From assembly GCA_903900265.1 (NCBI GenBank), contig CAIUMM010000063.1, forward strand, positions 1-46,603: a stretch of DNA of 46,603 nucleotides, in the 5' to 3' direction. The notes below the pieces were generated by a model, which had not been told where the DNA came from, did no database searches, and was given only the letters and a program-made list of their open reading frames with translations. Both the position numbers and the translations under genes were made by a program. Source of the stretch: an uncultured Pseudomonadota bacterium (GTDB taxonomy: Bacteria > Myxococcota_A > UBA796 > SXON01). Below, in pieces: positions 7,439 through 17,900 of this stretch (its first letter is position 1; each line of letters begins with the position of its first letter).

Positions 7439-10259
7439 GCGCGACTAACAGCTCGGCATGGGCGGCCTGGATGCCCTCGACCAGCCGGGTGACGTCTTGG
7501 GTTTCTACCGGGGTGCGCACGACGGCGCTCTCCAGCGCGCTGCACAGCGGCTCTAGCTTGATGCCGCCTACGTAGGCGGCGTTCGAACGCAGCGTGTGCA
7601 CCGCCCGGCGGATGCTCTGCCAGTTCTGGCTTCGGTGGCCCTCGTTCATCGCCTCCACCACGGCGGGGGTCCCGGAGATGAACAGGTCGAGCAGCTCGGA
7701 AGCGAGCGCGTTGTGGACGCCGATCTCGGAGCCGGTGACGCGCGCGAAGGCCTCGCGGTCGAACACCTCGGCCACAGCGCCAGCCGGGGTGGCGATTTCG
7801 GTGGTCTGGGTCGGGAGCCAACGTTGCAGCGCGGTGAGGAATTGGATGTCGTCGAACGGCTTGGTGACCAGGTCGTTTATCCCCGCGTCTAAGCAGCGCT
7901 CCCGCTCGCCGTACATCGCGTTGGCGGTCATCGCGATGATCGGCAGCGCGGCGATGCTGGGATCGGGGTGGCTCCGAATGTGCTCGGTGGCTTCGTAGCC
8001 GTCCATGACCGGCATCTGGCAGTCCATCAGCACGAGATCGAACGGAAACTCTTCGACGGCGTCCAACGCTTCCTGGCCGTTCCGCGCCACTCTCAGCCGG
8101 AACCCCATCTTCTTCAGGCGCGCCGTGACGATCTTCTGGTTGATCTCGTTGTCCTCCACCACCAGCACGTTCCGACCGACGAAGATCGGCTTGGCCCGGC
8201 TCGTGGGCGGTTGCGACATCGAAACGCGTACGGGCTTGCTCTCCGAGACCGGCAGCGGGATCAGCACCCAGAAGGTGCTCCCTTGGGGGGCATGGGCGTC
8301 TACGCCGATGCTGCCGTCCATCAGCTGCACGAGGTTCTTGCAGATCGCCAGCCCGAGCCCGGTGCCCTGAAAGCGCCGGGTGCCGGACGAGTCCACCTGT
8401 TGAAAGGGCCGAAACAAGGACGCACGTGCATGTTCGGGAATTCCGATGCCGGTGTCGGTCACCTCAAATCGGAGCATCGGCCGCTCTTCGCTTCCACCAT
8501 CCTGCGAAACATGCAGCGTCACGCTGCCCCTGTCGGTGAACTTGATGGCATTGCCAACGAGGTTCAACAACACCTGCCTCAGCCGCGTCATGTCCCCGTC
8601 GAAGGTCAAGTCGAGCTCCGGTGCCAAGACCAGCTCGAGGTTGAGCTTCTTTTCGGCTGCGGCGGCGCGAACCTGCTGGTGCACGAGCTGCAGCAGGTCC
8701 GCCATCGCGAACGCGTGCACGTCGAGCCGTACTTTCCCCGCTTCGATCTTGGCGACATCGAGCATGTCGTTCACCAAGTGCAACAAGCTCTGGGCGGAGG
8801 CCTCAATGCCGTTCAGGTAGTCCCTTTGCTCGCTGTTCAGCGTCGACTCGGCGAGCAAGTGGGCCATGCCGATGATGCCGTGCATCGGGGTGCGAATCTC
8901 GTGGCTTACGTTCGCCAGAAACGCCGACTTGGCAGAGTTGGCCTGATCGGCGTTGGTGCGCGCTTCGGCCATCATCAGCTCGCGCTGCTTGGCCTCAGTG
9001 ATGTCCCGATGGGTGCCGGTCATGCGGGTCGCTACGCCGTCAGCGTTCCGCATCACCCGTGCGTTTACGCCCAGCCAACACACCGTTCCATCGAGGCGCA
9101 TCGCTCGGTGCTCCAACGCCCAGTGGGAGCATCGGGGATCGGCGAGCTTCGCGCTCACCAGCGCTTCAACCGCGGCTACGTCGTCCGGATGGATCTGGGC
9201 CTTCCACTCCGCGAGCGTCGGGATTGCGCTCGGTGGCCAGCCGAGGATGGCAGCGGAGGTGCCCGAGACAAACCACTCGCTCGTGTCGGTGGTCCAGTCC
9301 CACACCCCGATTTTGGAGGCTTGGGCCGCGAGGTCCAAGCGCTCCTGATGCAAGCGAACTTCACTCTCGACGCGCTTGCGATCGGTGATGTCGCGCGCCG
9401 TGCCGGTCATGCGGATCGCGTCCCCATCGGTGTCGTAGTCCGCGATGCCCGTGTTTTGGAGCCAGCGCACCCGACCATTGGCCAACACCACGCGGAACTC
9501 GATGTCCAGTTGCGAGCGTTGAACGATCGCCTCGTGGATGCTCGCTTCGAGCGCGGCCCGGTCCTCCGGGTGGACCCGATCGAAGAGCTCGCGCGCTGCA
9601 CGGGGCCCGGCAACGTGGGAGAGCTCGAGCATCTTCTCCAGCAAGTCGCTCATGGTCAGGGATTCGGAGATCAGGTTCAAGTTCCAGAGTCCGATGCTCC
9701 CCGCGACCACTGCCATCGACAACGCTTCTTCGCTCTGCGCGATCTGCCGCTGGGCGTCGCGGTTGCGAATCAGCGTGCGGCGTAGCTCCAACTGGGTGAC
9801 GGCGAGGCGCCCCAAGCTTTGGAGCGACTCCAACTGCGTAGCCGAAATCTGGCGGGGCGTCTTGTCGATCACGCAGAGCGTGCCGATCGGCAATCCACCG
9901 CTGCCAACGAGCGGGAAGCCCGCATAAAAGCGGATTCCGAGCTCCCCGGTTACCAAGGGGTTGTCCTGAAAGCGGGGGTCTGCGGTGGCGTCGCTGACCT
10001 GCATGACCGAGACGTCGAGGATCGCGTGGGCGCAGAACGCGACGTCGCGGGAGGTCTCGGTGGGCGTCAACCCCACGCGGGCTTTGAACCATTGGCGCTC
10101 GGCGTCGATGAGGCTGATCGCGGCGATGGGGCAGCTGCAGAGCGCGCTCGCGAGGCGCACGATGTCGTCAAACTCCACCTCGGGCGGCGTGTCGAGGATC
10201 TCGTAGGAGCTGAGCTCCCGGAGGCGCTCGGCTTCGTGGACGGGGAGTGGAGCGTTCAT
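7422..10259 (-). CDS. Hybrid sensor histidine kinase (GAF-PAS-PAS-HisKA-HATPase-REC-HPt)
   Basis: Domain order in 945 residues: GAF (about 20-165, with the CAHAILD and GTLCVIDKTPR motifs of the cytosolic GAF type), two PAS/PAC units (180-300 and 310-430), HisKA with phospho-acceptor His453 in NVSHEIRTPM, HATPase (N-box NLVGNAIKF, G1 DTGIGIP, G2 GTGLGL), REC with phospho-acceptor Asp746 in LMDCQMPVMDG and Lys800, and an HPt domain with His888 in AVHTLRSNAA. It carries the complete phosphorelay up to the HPt; a separate output receiver is needed and could be one of the REC domains of the gene at 14899. No transmembrane segment is seen, so it senses a cytoplasmic cue. Its ATG overlaps the TGA of the upstream kinase gene by 4 bases (10256-10259). 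Confidence 0.96.
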   Translation of the reverse strand: MNAPLPVHEAERLRELSSYEILDTPPEVEFDDIVRLASALCSCPIAAISLIDAERQWFKARVGLTPTETSRDVAFCAHAILDVSVMQVSDATADPRFQDNPLVTGELGIRFYAGFPLVGSGGLPIGTLCVIDKTPRQISATQLESLQSLGRLAVTQLELRRTLIRNRDAQRQIAQSEEALSMAVVAGSIGLWNLNLISESLTMSDLLEKMLELSHVAGPRAARELFDRVHPEDRAALEASIHEAIVQRSQLDIEFRVVLANGRVRWLQNTGIADYDTDGDAIRMTGTARDITDRKRVESEVRLHQERLDLAAQASKIGVWDWTTDTSEWFVSGTSAAILGWPPSAIPTLAEWKAQIHPDDVAAVEALVSAKLADPRCSHWALEHRAMRLDGTVCWLGVNARVMRNADGVATRMTGTHRDITEAKQRELMMAEARTNADQANSAKSAFLANVSHEIRTPMHGIIGMAHLLAESTLNSEQRDYLNGIEASAQSLLHLVNDMLDVAKIEAGKVRLDVHAFAMADLLQLVHQQVRAAAAEKKLNLELVLAPELDLTFDGDMTRLRQVLLNLVGNAIKFTDRGSVTLHVSQDGGSEERPMLRFEVTDTGIGIPEHARASLFRPFQQVDSSGTRRFQGTGLGLAICKNLVQLMDGSIGVDAHAPQGSTFWVLIPLPVSESKPVRVSMSQPPTSRAKPIFVGRNVLVVEDNEINQKIVTARLKKMGFRLRVARNGQEALDAVEEFPFDLVLMDCQMPVMDGYEATEHIRSHPDPSIAALPIIAMTANAMYGERERCLDAGINDLVTKPFDDIQFLTALQRWLPTQTTEIATPAGAVAEVFDREAFARVTGSEIGVHNALASELLDLFISGTPAVVEAMNEGHRSQNWQSIRRAVHTLRSNAAYVGGIKLEPLCSALESAVVRTPVETQDVTRLVEGIQAAHAELLVALRTVQ

Positions 10260-13200
10260 GTTGCGCGTGCCAAGGGGCTGACCACTTCGAAGCGCGGGCC
10301 GACGACCGAGAATTTTCCGCGAAGCTGTCGGGTGAGCGAACGCACCAGCTGGAGGCCGAGCGTGTTGGAGTTGGCGGGGTCAAAGCCAGGCGGCAAGCCG
10401 GGGCCACGGTCGGTGACCGCGACGCGCACCGCGTCGTCCGCGGAGCAGATCTCCACCAGCACGTCCCACTCGGGTGCCGCAGCGGCGGGCGGCTCCGCTG
10501 CGTCCACCGGCAGGGTTTGGGCCTGCCGAACCCCGTACTTGAAGGCGTTGGTCAGCAGCTCATTGAGGATGAGGCCGAGCGGAACCGCAAAGTCGACGGT
10601 GACCTCGGCGAGCGTGGCCGAGACATGTACCCGCGCTGTGGGCGCGAAGGTAGAGCGCACCGACTCGGCTAGCGAGCGCGCGTAGCTCCCCAGATCCACC
10701 CGCTCCAGCGACTCGGCCCCGTAGAGCTGTTGATGGATCAACGCCATCGATCGGACGCGGAACACGCTCTCCTCGAGCATCGCTTTGGCGGTCTCGGACG
10801 GCATTTGCTGGCTCTGCAACATCAGCAAGCTGGAGATGATCTGCAGGTTGTTCTTTACGCGATGATGGATCTCCATGAGGAGGGTCTCCTTCTCGCGGAG
10901 CGATTGGGTGACGGTGGCTTGCGCGGTCACGCGCTCGCTGACGTCGCTCAGTCCGACGAGGACGTGAGGCTCGCCGTTCAGGTTCAATTTCACGAGGCCG
11001 GTCTCGGCGATAAACGAAAGGCCATCCTTTCGAACGCCGCGCATCGTCCCCACATCTCCGGCGTCCGCTTGTGCGGCGGACCAATCCGAGTCCGGCAGTA
11101 AGGTTCGGCAGACCATGCCGATCAACGCGGCATCATCGTAGCCGAACAAGGCTTGGGCGGTGCGGTTGGATTGAACGACCACGCCCGCTTCGTTCGTGAT
11201 CAGCATCGCTTGGGGTGCGTATTGGAACAGCCGTTGGAAGCGGTCGTCGCTGGCGCCGAGCTCCCGGGTGCGGGACTCTACTCGCTCTGCGAGCTGCGCG
11301 TTGGCGAGGAGTAGCTGCTCCTGCGCCGCTTGCTTGGACAGGTGCGCCGATGCGATCGCGGCGCACTGCGCGGCCCATTCGATCTGCTCGACCGTCGGTA
11401 CGGCGTCGTCGGCGCCGGAGACGTTCAACGTACCGAAGGTGCCGATCGCGCCGATCATCGGAATGACGATGTAGTGCTTGTCACCAGTGCGTCGGTGCGC
11501 GGTGACCCAGTCGGAGAACGCGCTGCGCTCATGTTCGCGGGTGGTGACAGGCTTGCTGGTCGAGAGGGCGTAGCCCATCGCGGTGCCGACCAGCTCGGTG
11601 GCCGAGAGCCCAGAGCCCGGCGCGGTCAACGGCGCGAGGCTGTTCCGGAGCTCGGCTTCCGGCGATGACGTCTCTTCAATCGCCCACAGCCGGTACCGTC
11701 CGTTGCTTGGATCCAGCTCGAGGAAGCTGACGTGTTCGTGGCGGAGCACCGCTCGCAAGCTGCGACGAAGCTCAGCGAGCAACGCGCCGCGGCTGGTCGC
11801 GCGCGCCAGATCGTTCGCCAGCGCCAAAAGTGCGCGTTGGCGCTCGCTGCGCACCGACATGCGCTCGTTGAGACGATGCAGGGCGTCATCATCGCTGATG
11901 CGGCGCAAGCCGGTGGTGATCGCCCCGGCGATCAGCTGTAGCACCGAGGCGAACTCTTCGAATTCCAACGGGGCGGTGTCCGGGGCGTCGAGGCACAACA
12001 TCCCTTGGAGTTCACCGTTGAGGACCATCGGCACCGCGATGGTTTGGACGTCGCTTCCGGCGCTCAGCATCGCCGAGGCTGGACCTGAGGAGCGCCCGGA
12101 TATCTGCAGGGCGTCGCTGGTCGTGATCCCGCCGAAGTGCTCGTCAAACCAGGCGCGTGGGACGTGTTTCCGCTCCAAACGGCGAGACGCTACGCCCGGG
12201 GCGCACCACTCATGGGGGTTGGACGCCGCAGCACGATCCACAGCGTACAGGTAGACCCGTGGGGCGCTGACCGTTCCCCCGATGGCGGCCAGCGCGCGCT
12301 CCACGCGTTGCGCCCCATCTCCGCCGTCGGCGTCCAAGAAGGTGTGCGACACCGCGAGGACGAGGCGCTTCAGCTCCAAGAGGCGATTCAGCCGTGCTTC
12401 ATCGTTTTTGCGTGAGGAGATGTCGAACGAAGCGCCGATAGCGCTGACTGGCGCGCCGGAAGCGTCGTAGACCAAGCGTACGTCGTCCCGGAGCCACAGG
12501 TAGTGCCCGTCCCGGTGCCGAAGGCGGTACTCGTGCTGGTGGCGACCGTGAACGAAAAGCTGCGGCAGGTTTGCGAACACGCGGTCGCGGTCGTCGGGGT
12601 GCAGGCCTTGCTCCCAGAACCCGGGCGCGCTGAACTCTGCGGCGGTGAACCCGAGCACGGCGAGCGCCGAGTCGCTCGCGTACTCGATCTCGAATGTGGG
12701 CAGACGCGCTGCATAGATCACCGCCGAGGTGCTGGAGAGCACCGTGCTCAGCCGGGCGCGCTCCTGCTCCAGCGCGTGCACCTGCTCGCGCTTTTCGGTG
12801 ATGTTGCGGACCAGCACGGTCGCTTCGCCCGCGCCCATCGCGGCCACGCGCGCCTCGTAGTATTCGTGCGAGTGCGCCCCTGTTCCCGCATACTCGACGG
12901 TTTGTACCTTGCCTTCTTGCACGGAAGTCTCGGCGGCTCTGCGCAGCGCGTCCTCCGTGGCGGCCGGCAAGGCTTCGGTGCTCCTGAGGGGCGTCGCGTC
13001 GCTGTTGTCGAGCCAGTGCCGCACCTTCCCGTCGAGGGTCATGGAGAACAGCTTGTCGGGCAGCGCTTGGCCAAGCGAGCGAAAGCGAAGGTTCTGCCTC
13101 TCGATCTCCCGTCGCGCTGCCTCTTCTTCGGTCACGTCCCGGAACGTGAGCACGACGCCGATGATCGCGCCTTCTTCGACGATCGGCGCTGCGCTGTCGG

Positions 13201-14902
13201 CGATCGCCGTCTCGCTGCCGTCGCGGCGGATCAGCACCGTGTGATTGGCGAGCCCGTGGATCAGGCCGGTCGCGAGCACCGACTCCACCGGGATCTGCGC
13301 GGGCTCGCGCGTCTCCGAGGAGATGATGCGGAACACGTCGGAGATCGGGCGGCCGATCGCATCGGCGGTCGACCAGCCGGTGAGCTGTTCGGCGATGGGG
13401 TTCATCAGGGTGATGCGACCTTCGGTGTCGCAGGCGATCACCGCATCGCCGATGGACGCGAGGATCACCGAGTGGCGCGCTTCGAGTCGCTGCCGCTCGG
13501 AGCGCTCCACCGCCTGAAGCATCGCAGCGGCGACCTCTTTCACGAAGGAGACCTCGCTTGGCCTCCAGTCCCGCGTGGTCTTGGACTCGACGCACACCAG
13601 GCCGATGGTGTCGCCGAACGCCCGCATCGGGGCGTCGAGCATCGAGACTACGCCGTTGGGGGCGAGCAGCTGCTCATAGATTACGCTGGTCGCGGGATGG
13701 GTTTTTACGTCGGGCGCGACGACGGAATCTTCGTGGCGCAGGGCGCTTAGGTACGCGACCATCTCTTGGGGAGGCTGCAGCGTCACCGAGGAGTGGAGGT
13801 TCGGGTTGGGCTCGTAGCGGTCCCGGCACACCATTCCGGCGTCGGTCATCCGGCAGAACGTGACGGCGTCTACGCCCAGCGCTTCGGCGGTGGTCCGCGC
13901 CAAGTCCTTCTTGAACGGTTCAAAATCCTGCGCTGCGTGGCGGCCGATCTGCAGCAACGCCTCGGTGAAGCGGCGGATGCGCTGCGCTTCTTCGGCGAGC
14001 AGCGCCTCTGCGTGTTTGCGACTGCGGATGTCGCGCAGCACGCCCATGAAGTACACGCCCTGGCCTTCGTCTACGCGGCTGAGCGAGAGCTCGACCGGCA
14101 CTTCGTGGCCGTCGACGTGCGCCACCATCAGCTCGACGGGGCGCCCGATGACCCGGGCTTCCCCCGTCTCAATGTGGCGCGCCATGCCGCGCAGATGCGC
14201 AGTGCGAAAGCGCTCCGGCATGATCATGGTGACGGGCTGGCCGACCGCCTGCTGCTGGGAGTACCCGGTGAGGGCCTCGGCACCGCGGTTCCAGTACAGG
14301 ATGCGTCCGTCCAACCCCATCCCGACCACGGCATCGGGGACGGTGCTCAGCAGGTAGCTCACGCTCGGCCCCGCTTCCGCCGGGCTGTCGGTCGCGAGGA
14401 CGGGGCGCGCGAACCGAGCCGGGATCCCCCCTGCGATGCGCTCACACGCGAGCGCGATCAGCTCGGCGATCGTGGTCAGCGCGTCTTGATGCGCCGAAAC
14501 CACCGCTGCGTCTGCGGCGAAGACGCCAAACGCACCGTAGGTTTTGCCTTCGACCTTCACCGGGAGCCACAGCTCGACGCGCTGGCGGGCGCCCTCGGCG
14601 GCCGGGTGGTCAACCCACGCCGCCTGTCCCGATCGAGCGACCTCGCCTGCGAGGCCGGAGAGCGCTGCGGCTTCCGCCGCGTGCTCACTCGCGGCGCTCA
14701 GGCCGCGGGCATAGACCAGATCCAGCGTCGCCCCGTCCGCGCGCCACAGCACTAAGAGGTGTGCATCCAACCCGTCGAACGTAGAGAGCACCCGCGCGCA
14801 TCGCCCGACCAGCTCGACGAGCGTGGTGGCGCTCGCGATGGACAGCAGCGGCTGCAACGTCGATGCGGCAGACCCAATCGCCGCACCGGTAGCGGGGATC
14901 AA
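10256..14902 (-). CDS. Very large multi-PAS/GAF sensor histidine kinase, HisKA_2 type
   Basis: This 1548-residue cytosolic kinase carries about nine sensory domains before the catalytic core. In order: GAF (20-160), PAS (182-300), GAF (305-465), PAS (478-600), a weak PAS-like segment (605-700), PAS (715-835), GAF (840-1000), GAF (1010-1195) and PAS (1220-1330). The core is HisKA_2 with EIHHRVKNNLQ (His1346 or 1347) and an HATPase with NELLTNAFKYG, DRGPGLPPGF and LGLQLV. There is no REC domain, so it must pass phosphate to a partner. The start is TTG at 14902-14900, chosen because it overlaps the upstream TGA as TTGA and no better start is in reach. It sits in the middle of a minus-strand kinase chain. 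Confidence 0.95.
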   Translation of the reverse strand: MIPATGAAIGSAASTLQPLLSIASATTLVELVGRCARVLSTFDGLDAHLLVLWRADGATLDLVYARGLSAASEHAAEAAALSGLAGEVARSGQAAWVDHPAAEGARQRVELWLPVKVEGKTYGAFGVFAADAAVVSAHQDALTTIAELIALACERIAGGIPARFARPVLATDSPAEAGPSVSYLLSTVPDAVVGMGLDGRILYWNRGAEALTGYSQQQAVGQPVTMIMPERFRTAHLRGMARHIETGEARVIGRPVELMVAHVDGHEVPVELSLSRVDEGQGVYFMGVLRDIRSRKHAEALLAEEAQRIRRFTEALLQIGRHAAQDFEPFKKDLARTTAEALGVDAVTFCRMTDAGMVCRDRYEPNPNLHSSVTLQPPQEMVAYLSALRHEDSVVAPDVKTHPATSVIYEQLLAPNGVVSMLDAPMRAFGDTIGLVCVESKTTRDWRPSEVSFVKEVAAAMLQAVERSERQRLEARHSVILASIGDAVIACDTEGRITLMNPIAEQLTGWSTADAIGRPISDVFRIISSETREPAQIPVESVLATGLIHGLANHTVLIRRDGSETAIADSAAPIVEEGAIIGVVLTFRDVTEEEAARREIERQNLRFRSLGQALPDKLFSMTLDGKVRHWLDNSDATPLRSTEALPAATEDALRRAAETSVQEGKVQTVEYAGTGAHSHEYYEARVAAMGAGEATVLVRNITEKREQVHALEQERARLSTVLSSTSAVIYAARLPTFEIEYASDSALAVLGFTAAEFSAPGFWEQGLHPDDRDRVFANLPQLFVHGRHQHEYRLRHRDGHYLWLRDDVRLVYDASGAPVSAIGASFDISSRKNDEARLNRLLELKRLVLAVSHTFLDADGGDGAQRVERALAAIGGTVSAPRVYLYAVDRAAASNPHEWCAPGVASRRLERKHVPRAWFDEHFGGITTSDALQISGRSSGPASAMLSAGSDVQTIAVPMVLNGELQGMLCLDAPDTAPLEFEEFASVLQLIAGAITTGLRRISDDDALHRLNERMSVRSERQRALLALANDLARATSRGALLAELRRSLRAVLRHEHVSFLELDPSNGRYRLWAIEETSSPEAELRNSLAPLTAPGSGLSATELVGTAMGYALSTSKPVTTREHERSAFSDWVTAHRRTGDKHYIVIPMIGAIGTFGTLNVSGADDAVPTVEQIEWAAQCAAIASAHLSKQAAQEQLLLANAQLAERVESRTRELGASDDRFQRLFQYAPQAMLITNEAGVVVQSNRTAQALFGYDDAALIGMVCRTLLPDSDWSAAQADAGDVGTMRGVRKDGLSFIAETGLVKLNLNGEPHVLVGLSDVSERVTAQATVTQSLREKETLLMEIHHRVKNNLQIISSLLMLQSQQMPSETAKAMLEESVFRVRSMALIHQQLYGAESLERVDLGSYARSLAESVRSTFAPTARVHVSATLAEVTVDFAVPLGLILNELLTNAFKYGVRQAQTLPVDAAEPPAAAAPEWDVLVEICSADDAVRVAVTDRGPGLPPGFDPANSNTLGLQLVRSLTRQLRGKFSVVGPRFEVVSPLARAT

Positions 14903-17900
14903 TGGATGACCGTCCGCGTCCCCGATGCCTTTGGTGCGGCAGGAATGAGCGGCTGTACCTTTGGAAAGGGGAGGCCCGGCCTGGCAAAGTGGTATCCTTG
15001 CAGCAGGTCGCAGCCGAGATCGGTCAGCACCTGGGCTTCGGCCTCGGTCTCTACGCCCTCAGCGACGATCACGGTGCGGGCGCGACGGCCCACGCCGACG
15101 AGCGACGACACCAGCTCGCGCTTGAGCGCGGAGCCATCGATGTCCCGGACGAGCGACATGTCGAGCTTGGCGATGTCCGGGCGCAGCTTGATCAGCCAAG
15201 ACAGGCCGGCGTAGCCTTCGCCGAGATCGTCCAGCGCGAGCTGGTACCCGACCGATCGGAGCGCGCGAAGGGTGTCGTGCAGGCTCTCCTCGGAGCCGAT
15301 CTGATCCCGCTCGGTGACCTCAAGCACCACCCGGGAAGCGAACGGGAGCAGCGGCTCTGAGGCGGCGGCCAGATCACTCTGCAGCTCGCTTGGGTGCAAG
15401 TTGACGAAGATCGGCTCGGTGCACTGAGGGTTCTGAAGCAGCGTCGTGGCTACTCTGTCTCGCACGGCCCGACCCAGCTCGGGGATGCGCCCGAGCGCTT
15501 CTGCCGCCGCGAGCAGCTGGGAGGGGTCGCGTAGGACTTCGCTGTGCGTGCGCATCAGCGCTTCGTAGGCGAACACTGAGCGATCATGGGCGCGGACGAT
15601 CGGCTGATACGCCATGTACAAGCCTGCGATCGCGGTATCTAGATCCGCTCCGGTGGTGGCGAAGTCGACGAACTGCGCGCTCAAGCCTGCCTTGGAGAGG
15701 AGGAACTTCCGCTGCAGGCGGGCCAGTTGGCCCTCGGCGAGGGCGCGTTCGACCTCTTCGATCAGCTGCGTGCGGTCGAAGGGCTTGGTGATGTACGCCC
15801 CTGCCTTCGCGCGGATCGAGCGCTGCGCCGTCTCCAGCGAGCGATCCCCGGTGATGATGATCGTCGGGAGCAGCGCATCTCCCGCGCGCAGGGACGCGAG
15901 CAGATCGACGCCGTCCCCGTCCGGCAGGTTGACGTCCACCAACGCAAGCTGGATGTCATTCTGGGCTGCCAACGCCAGCGCTTCGGCGCCTGACTCGGCG
16001 CGGATGACGTGGATACGCCGGGTTTCGAGCACCGCGCTGATCGCCGCGAGCGCCATTTTGTCGTCGTCCACCACCAGCACGTTCGGCTGGTCGGCGGCCT
16101 CTGCGGTGCTGTTGCGGATGGCGCCGATCGCCTTCTGCACGAGCGGCTCCACGTACAGCAACGGCGCCAGCGGGGTTTCGACCTGCGGCAACGCATCGAG
16201 CGCGCGCCGCGCTAAGGTGTCCGCGCCAAAGGGCTTCCACAGCACGGTGGTCTCGGGCGGCAGGCCGTTTCGGTTCCGCGACCCGGTGATGACCAGCGTG
16301 GCCGCGCCCGGAGCGAGCAGGGCTGCGCGCTCCAGCACGGCGGTTCCGCTCAGGCCCGGCAGCACGACGTCGCAGATCACCAGACGAATGGCTGCCCCTC
16401 GGGTTTCGAGCTCGCGGAACGCCATCTCGGCGCTGGCCGCCTGCGCGACCTGAAAGCCTACCGCCTCGAGGGCCCGCGCGTAGGCGCGTCGGGAGGCCGG
16501 CTCGTCTTCCACGAGCAAGCACCAAGCACCGGCGGCGTTGGCGCTCGCGGAGCCGGTGATGTGGCCGGCTTCGGGGGTGATCAGCGTGCTGGTGACCGGC
16601 AAGTCGATGGACACCACCATCCCGGCGGCGTCCACATGGTTCGAGAGGGTGCCGCCCGTCCGCTCCACGAGCATGCGGCAGGTGACGAACATGGAGTCGC
16701 TGTCGGTGTACGCGCCCAACGCAAGCTGGCGCAGGTTGCGCTCCATGCTCCCGTTCGTTGCGGAGTAGACGAAGTCGATCTTGACGTACTGTCCAGCTTC
16801 AAACCGTGCAGTCGGCGTATCGGGGCAGGTGGTGCTGATGAAGATCGAGCCGCCGTCGGGCATCTTGTCGCTGGCGAGCGCCGCTACGTTGAGCAGGATC
16901 TGCTCGATGGCCGTGGGGTCCGCTGGGACGAGCATCGGCTCGGGCGTGACCCGAAGCGAGATGCGCACGTGCGGACCGACCATCTGGACCAACATCGGAC
17001 GGGCGTCGCCGATGACGCGGGAGAGATCTGAGACCGCTTCGGTGGAGTCTTCGGTGTGGTGCGCGAAGTCAAGGAACTTGCGGGTAGCCGCGGCGCCGCG
17101 CTCTGCCGCCGCCAGGACCTCGCCCAACAGGGCGCAGCGCATCGGGTCATCGAGCCCGTTCCCTGCGAGGTCGGTGAAGGTCATGATCGCGCCGAACACG
17201 TTGTTCAGGTCGTGCGCGACGCCTGCTCCAAGACGGCCGGCGAGCTCGAGGCGCTGGCTGGCGGCGAGGCTGGACTCCGCGGTGCGCTCGCGGGTGATGT
17301 CCTGATGGAACACCAGCATGTGGGTGACCTGCCCGCTGCGATCGGGGGCAGGGGACACCGTGACCGACAGCCACAGCGGCTCGCCCGTAGGACGCCGCCC
17401 AAGCACCGTGCCTTCGGCGTGGGTTTTGGTCTCCACCGCCTCCCGCAGGCGCTGCACGACCGGGCTCTGCGGATCATCGGAGAGGAAGGTCAGCGGCGCC
17501 CGGAGCGCGTTTTCGTGGGGACCTCCGGCCATCGCGATCAGCGCGGCGTTGGAGAACACCACGCGCGAGGCGCGATCGCGCGCGTCGAGCAGGGAGATGC
17601 CGACGGTGGCCGAGTCCATCGCGGCGCTGAGCACGCGTACGCGGGTGTCCGCGGCGTGGCGCTCCAGCGCGACCCGCAGCGTGACCGCGAGCGTGCGCTC
17701 ATCGAAGGGCTTGAGCAGGTAGCCGTAGGGCGAGACTTCGGCGGCGCGCCGCAGGGTGTTGTCATCGGCAAACGCGGTGAGGAACACCACGGGGACGTCG
17801 CGCTCGCGGCAGATCGCGCGGGCGGTCTCGATGCCGTCGATGCTGCCGCGGATGGAGATGTCGAGCAGCACCAAGTCGGGAGCGGTCTCCCGGAACAGCG

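Noticed and set aside
7968..9785. 605-codon plus-strand open frame opposite the hybrid kinase
   Set aside because: It is an antisense shadow: high GC content suppresses stop codons, and the translation is His/Gln/Arg/Val-rich with no family motifs, while the minus strand has a complete kinase.
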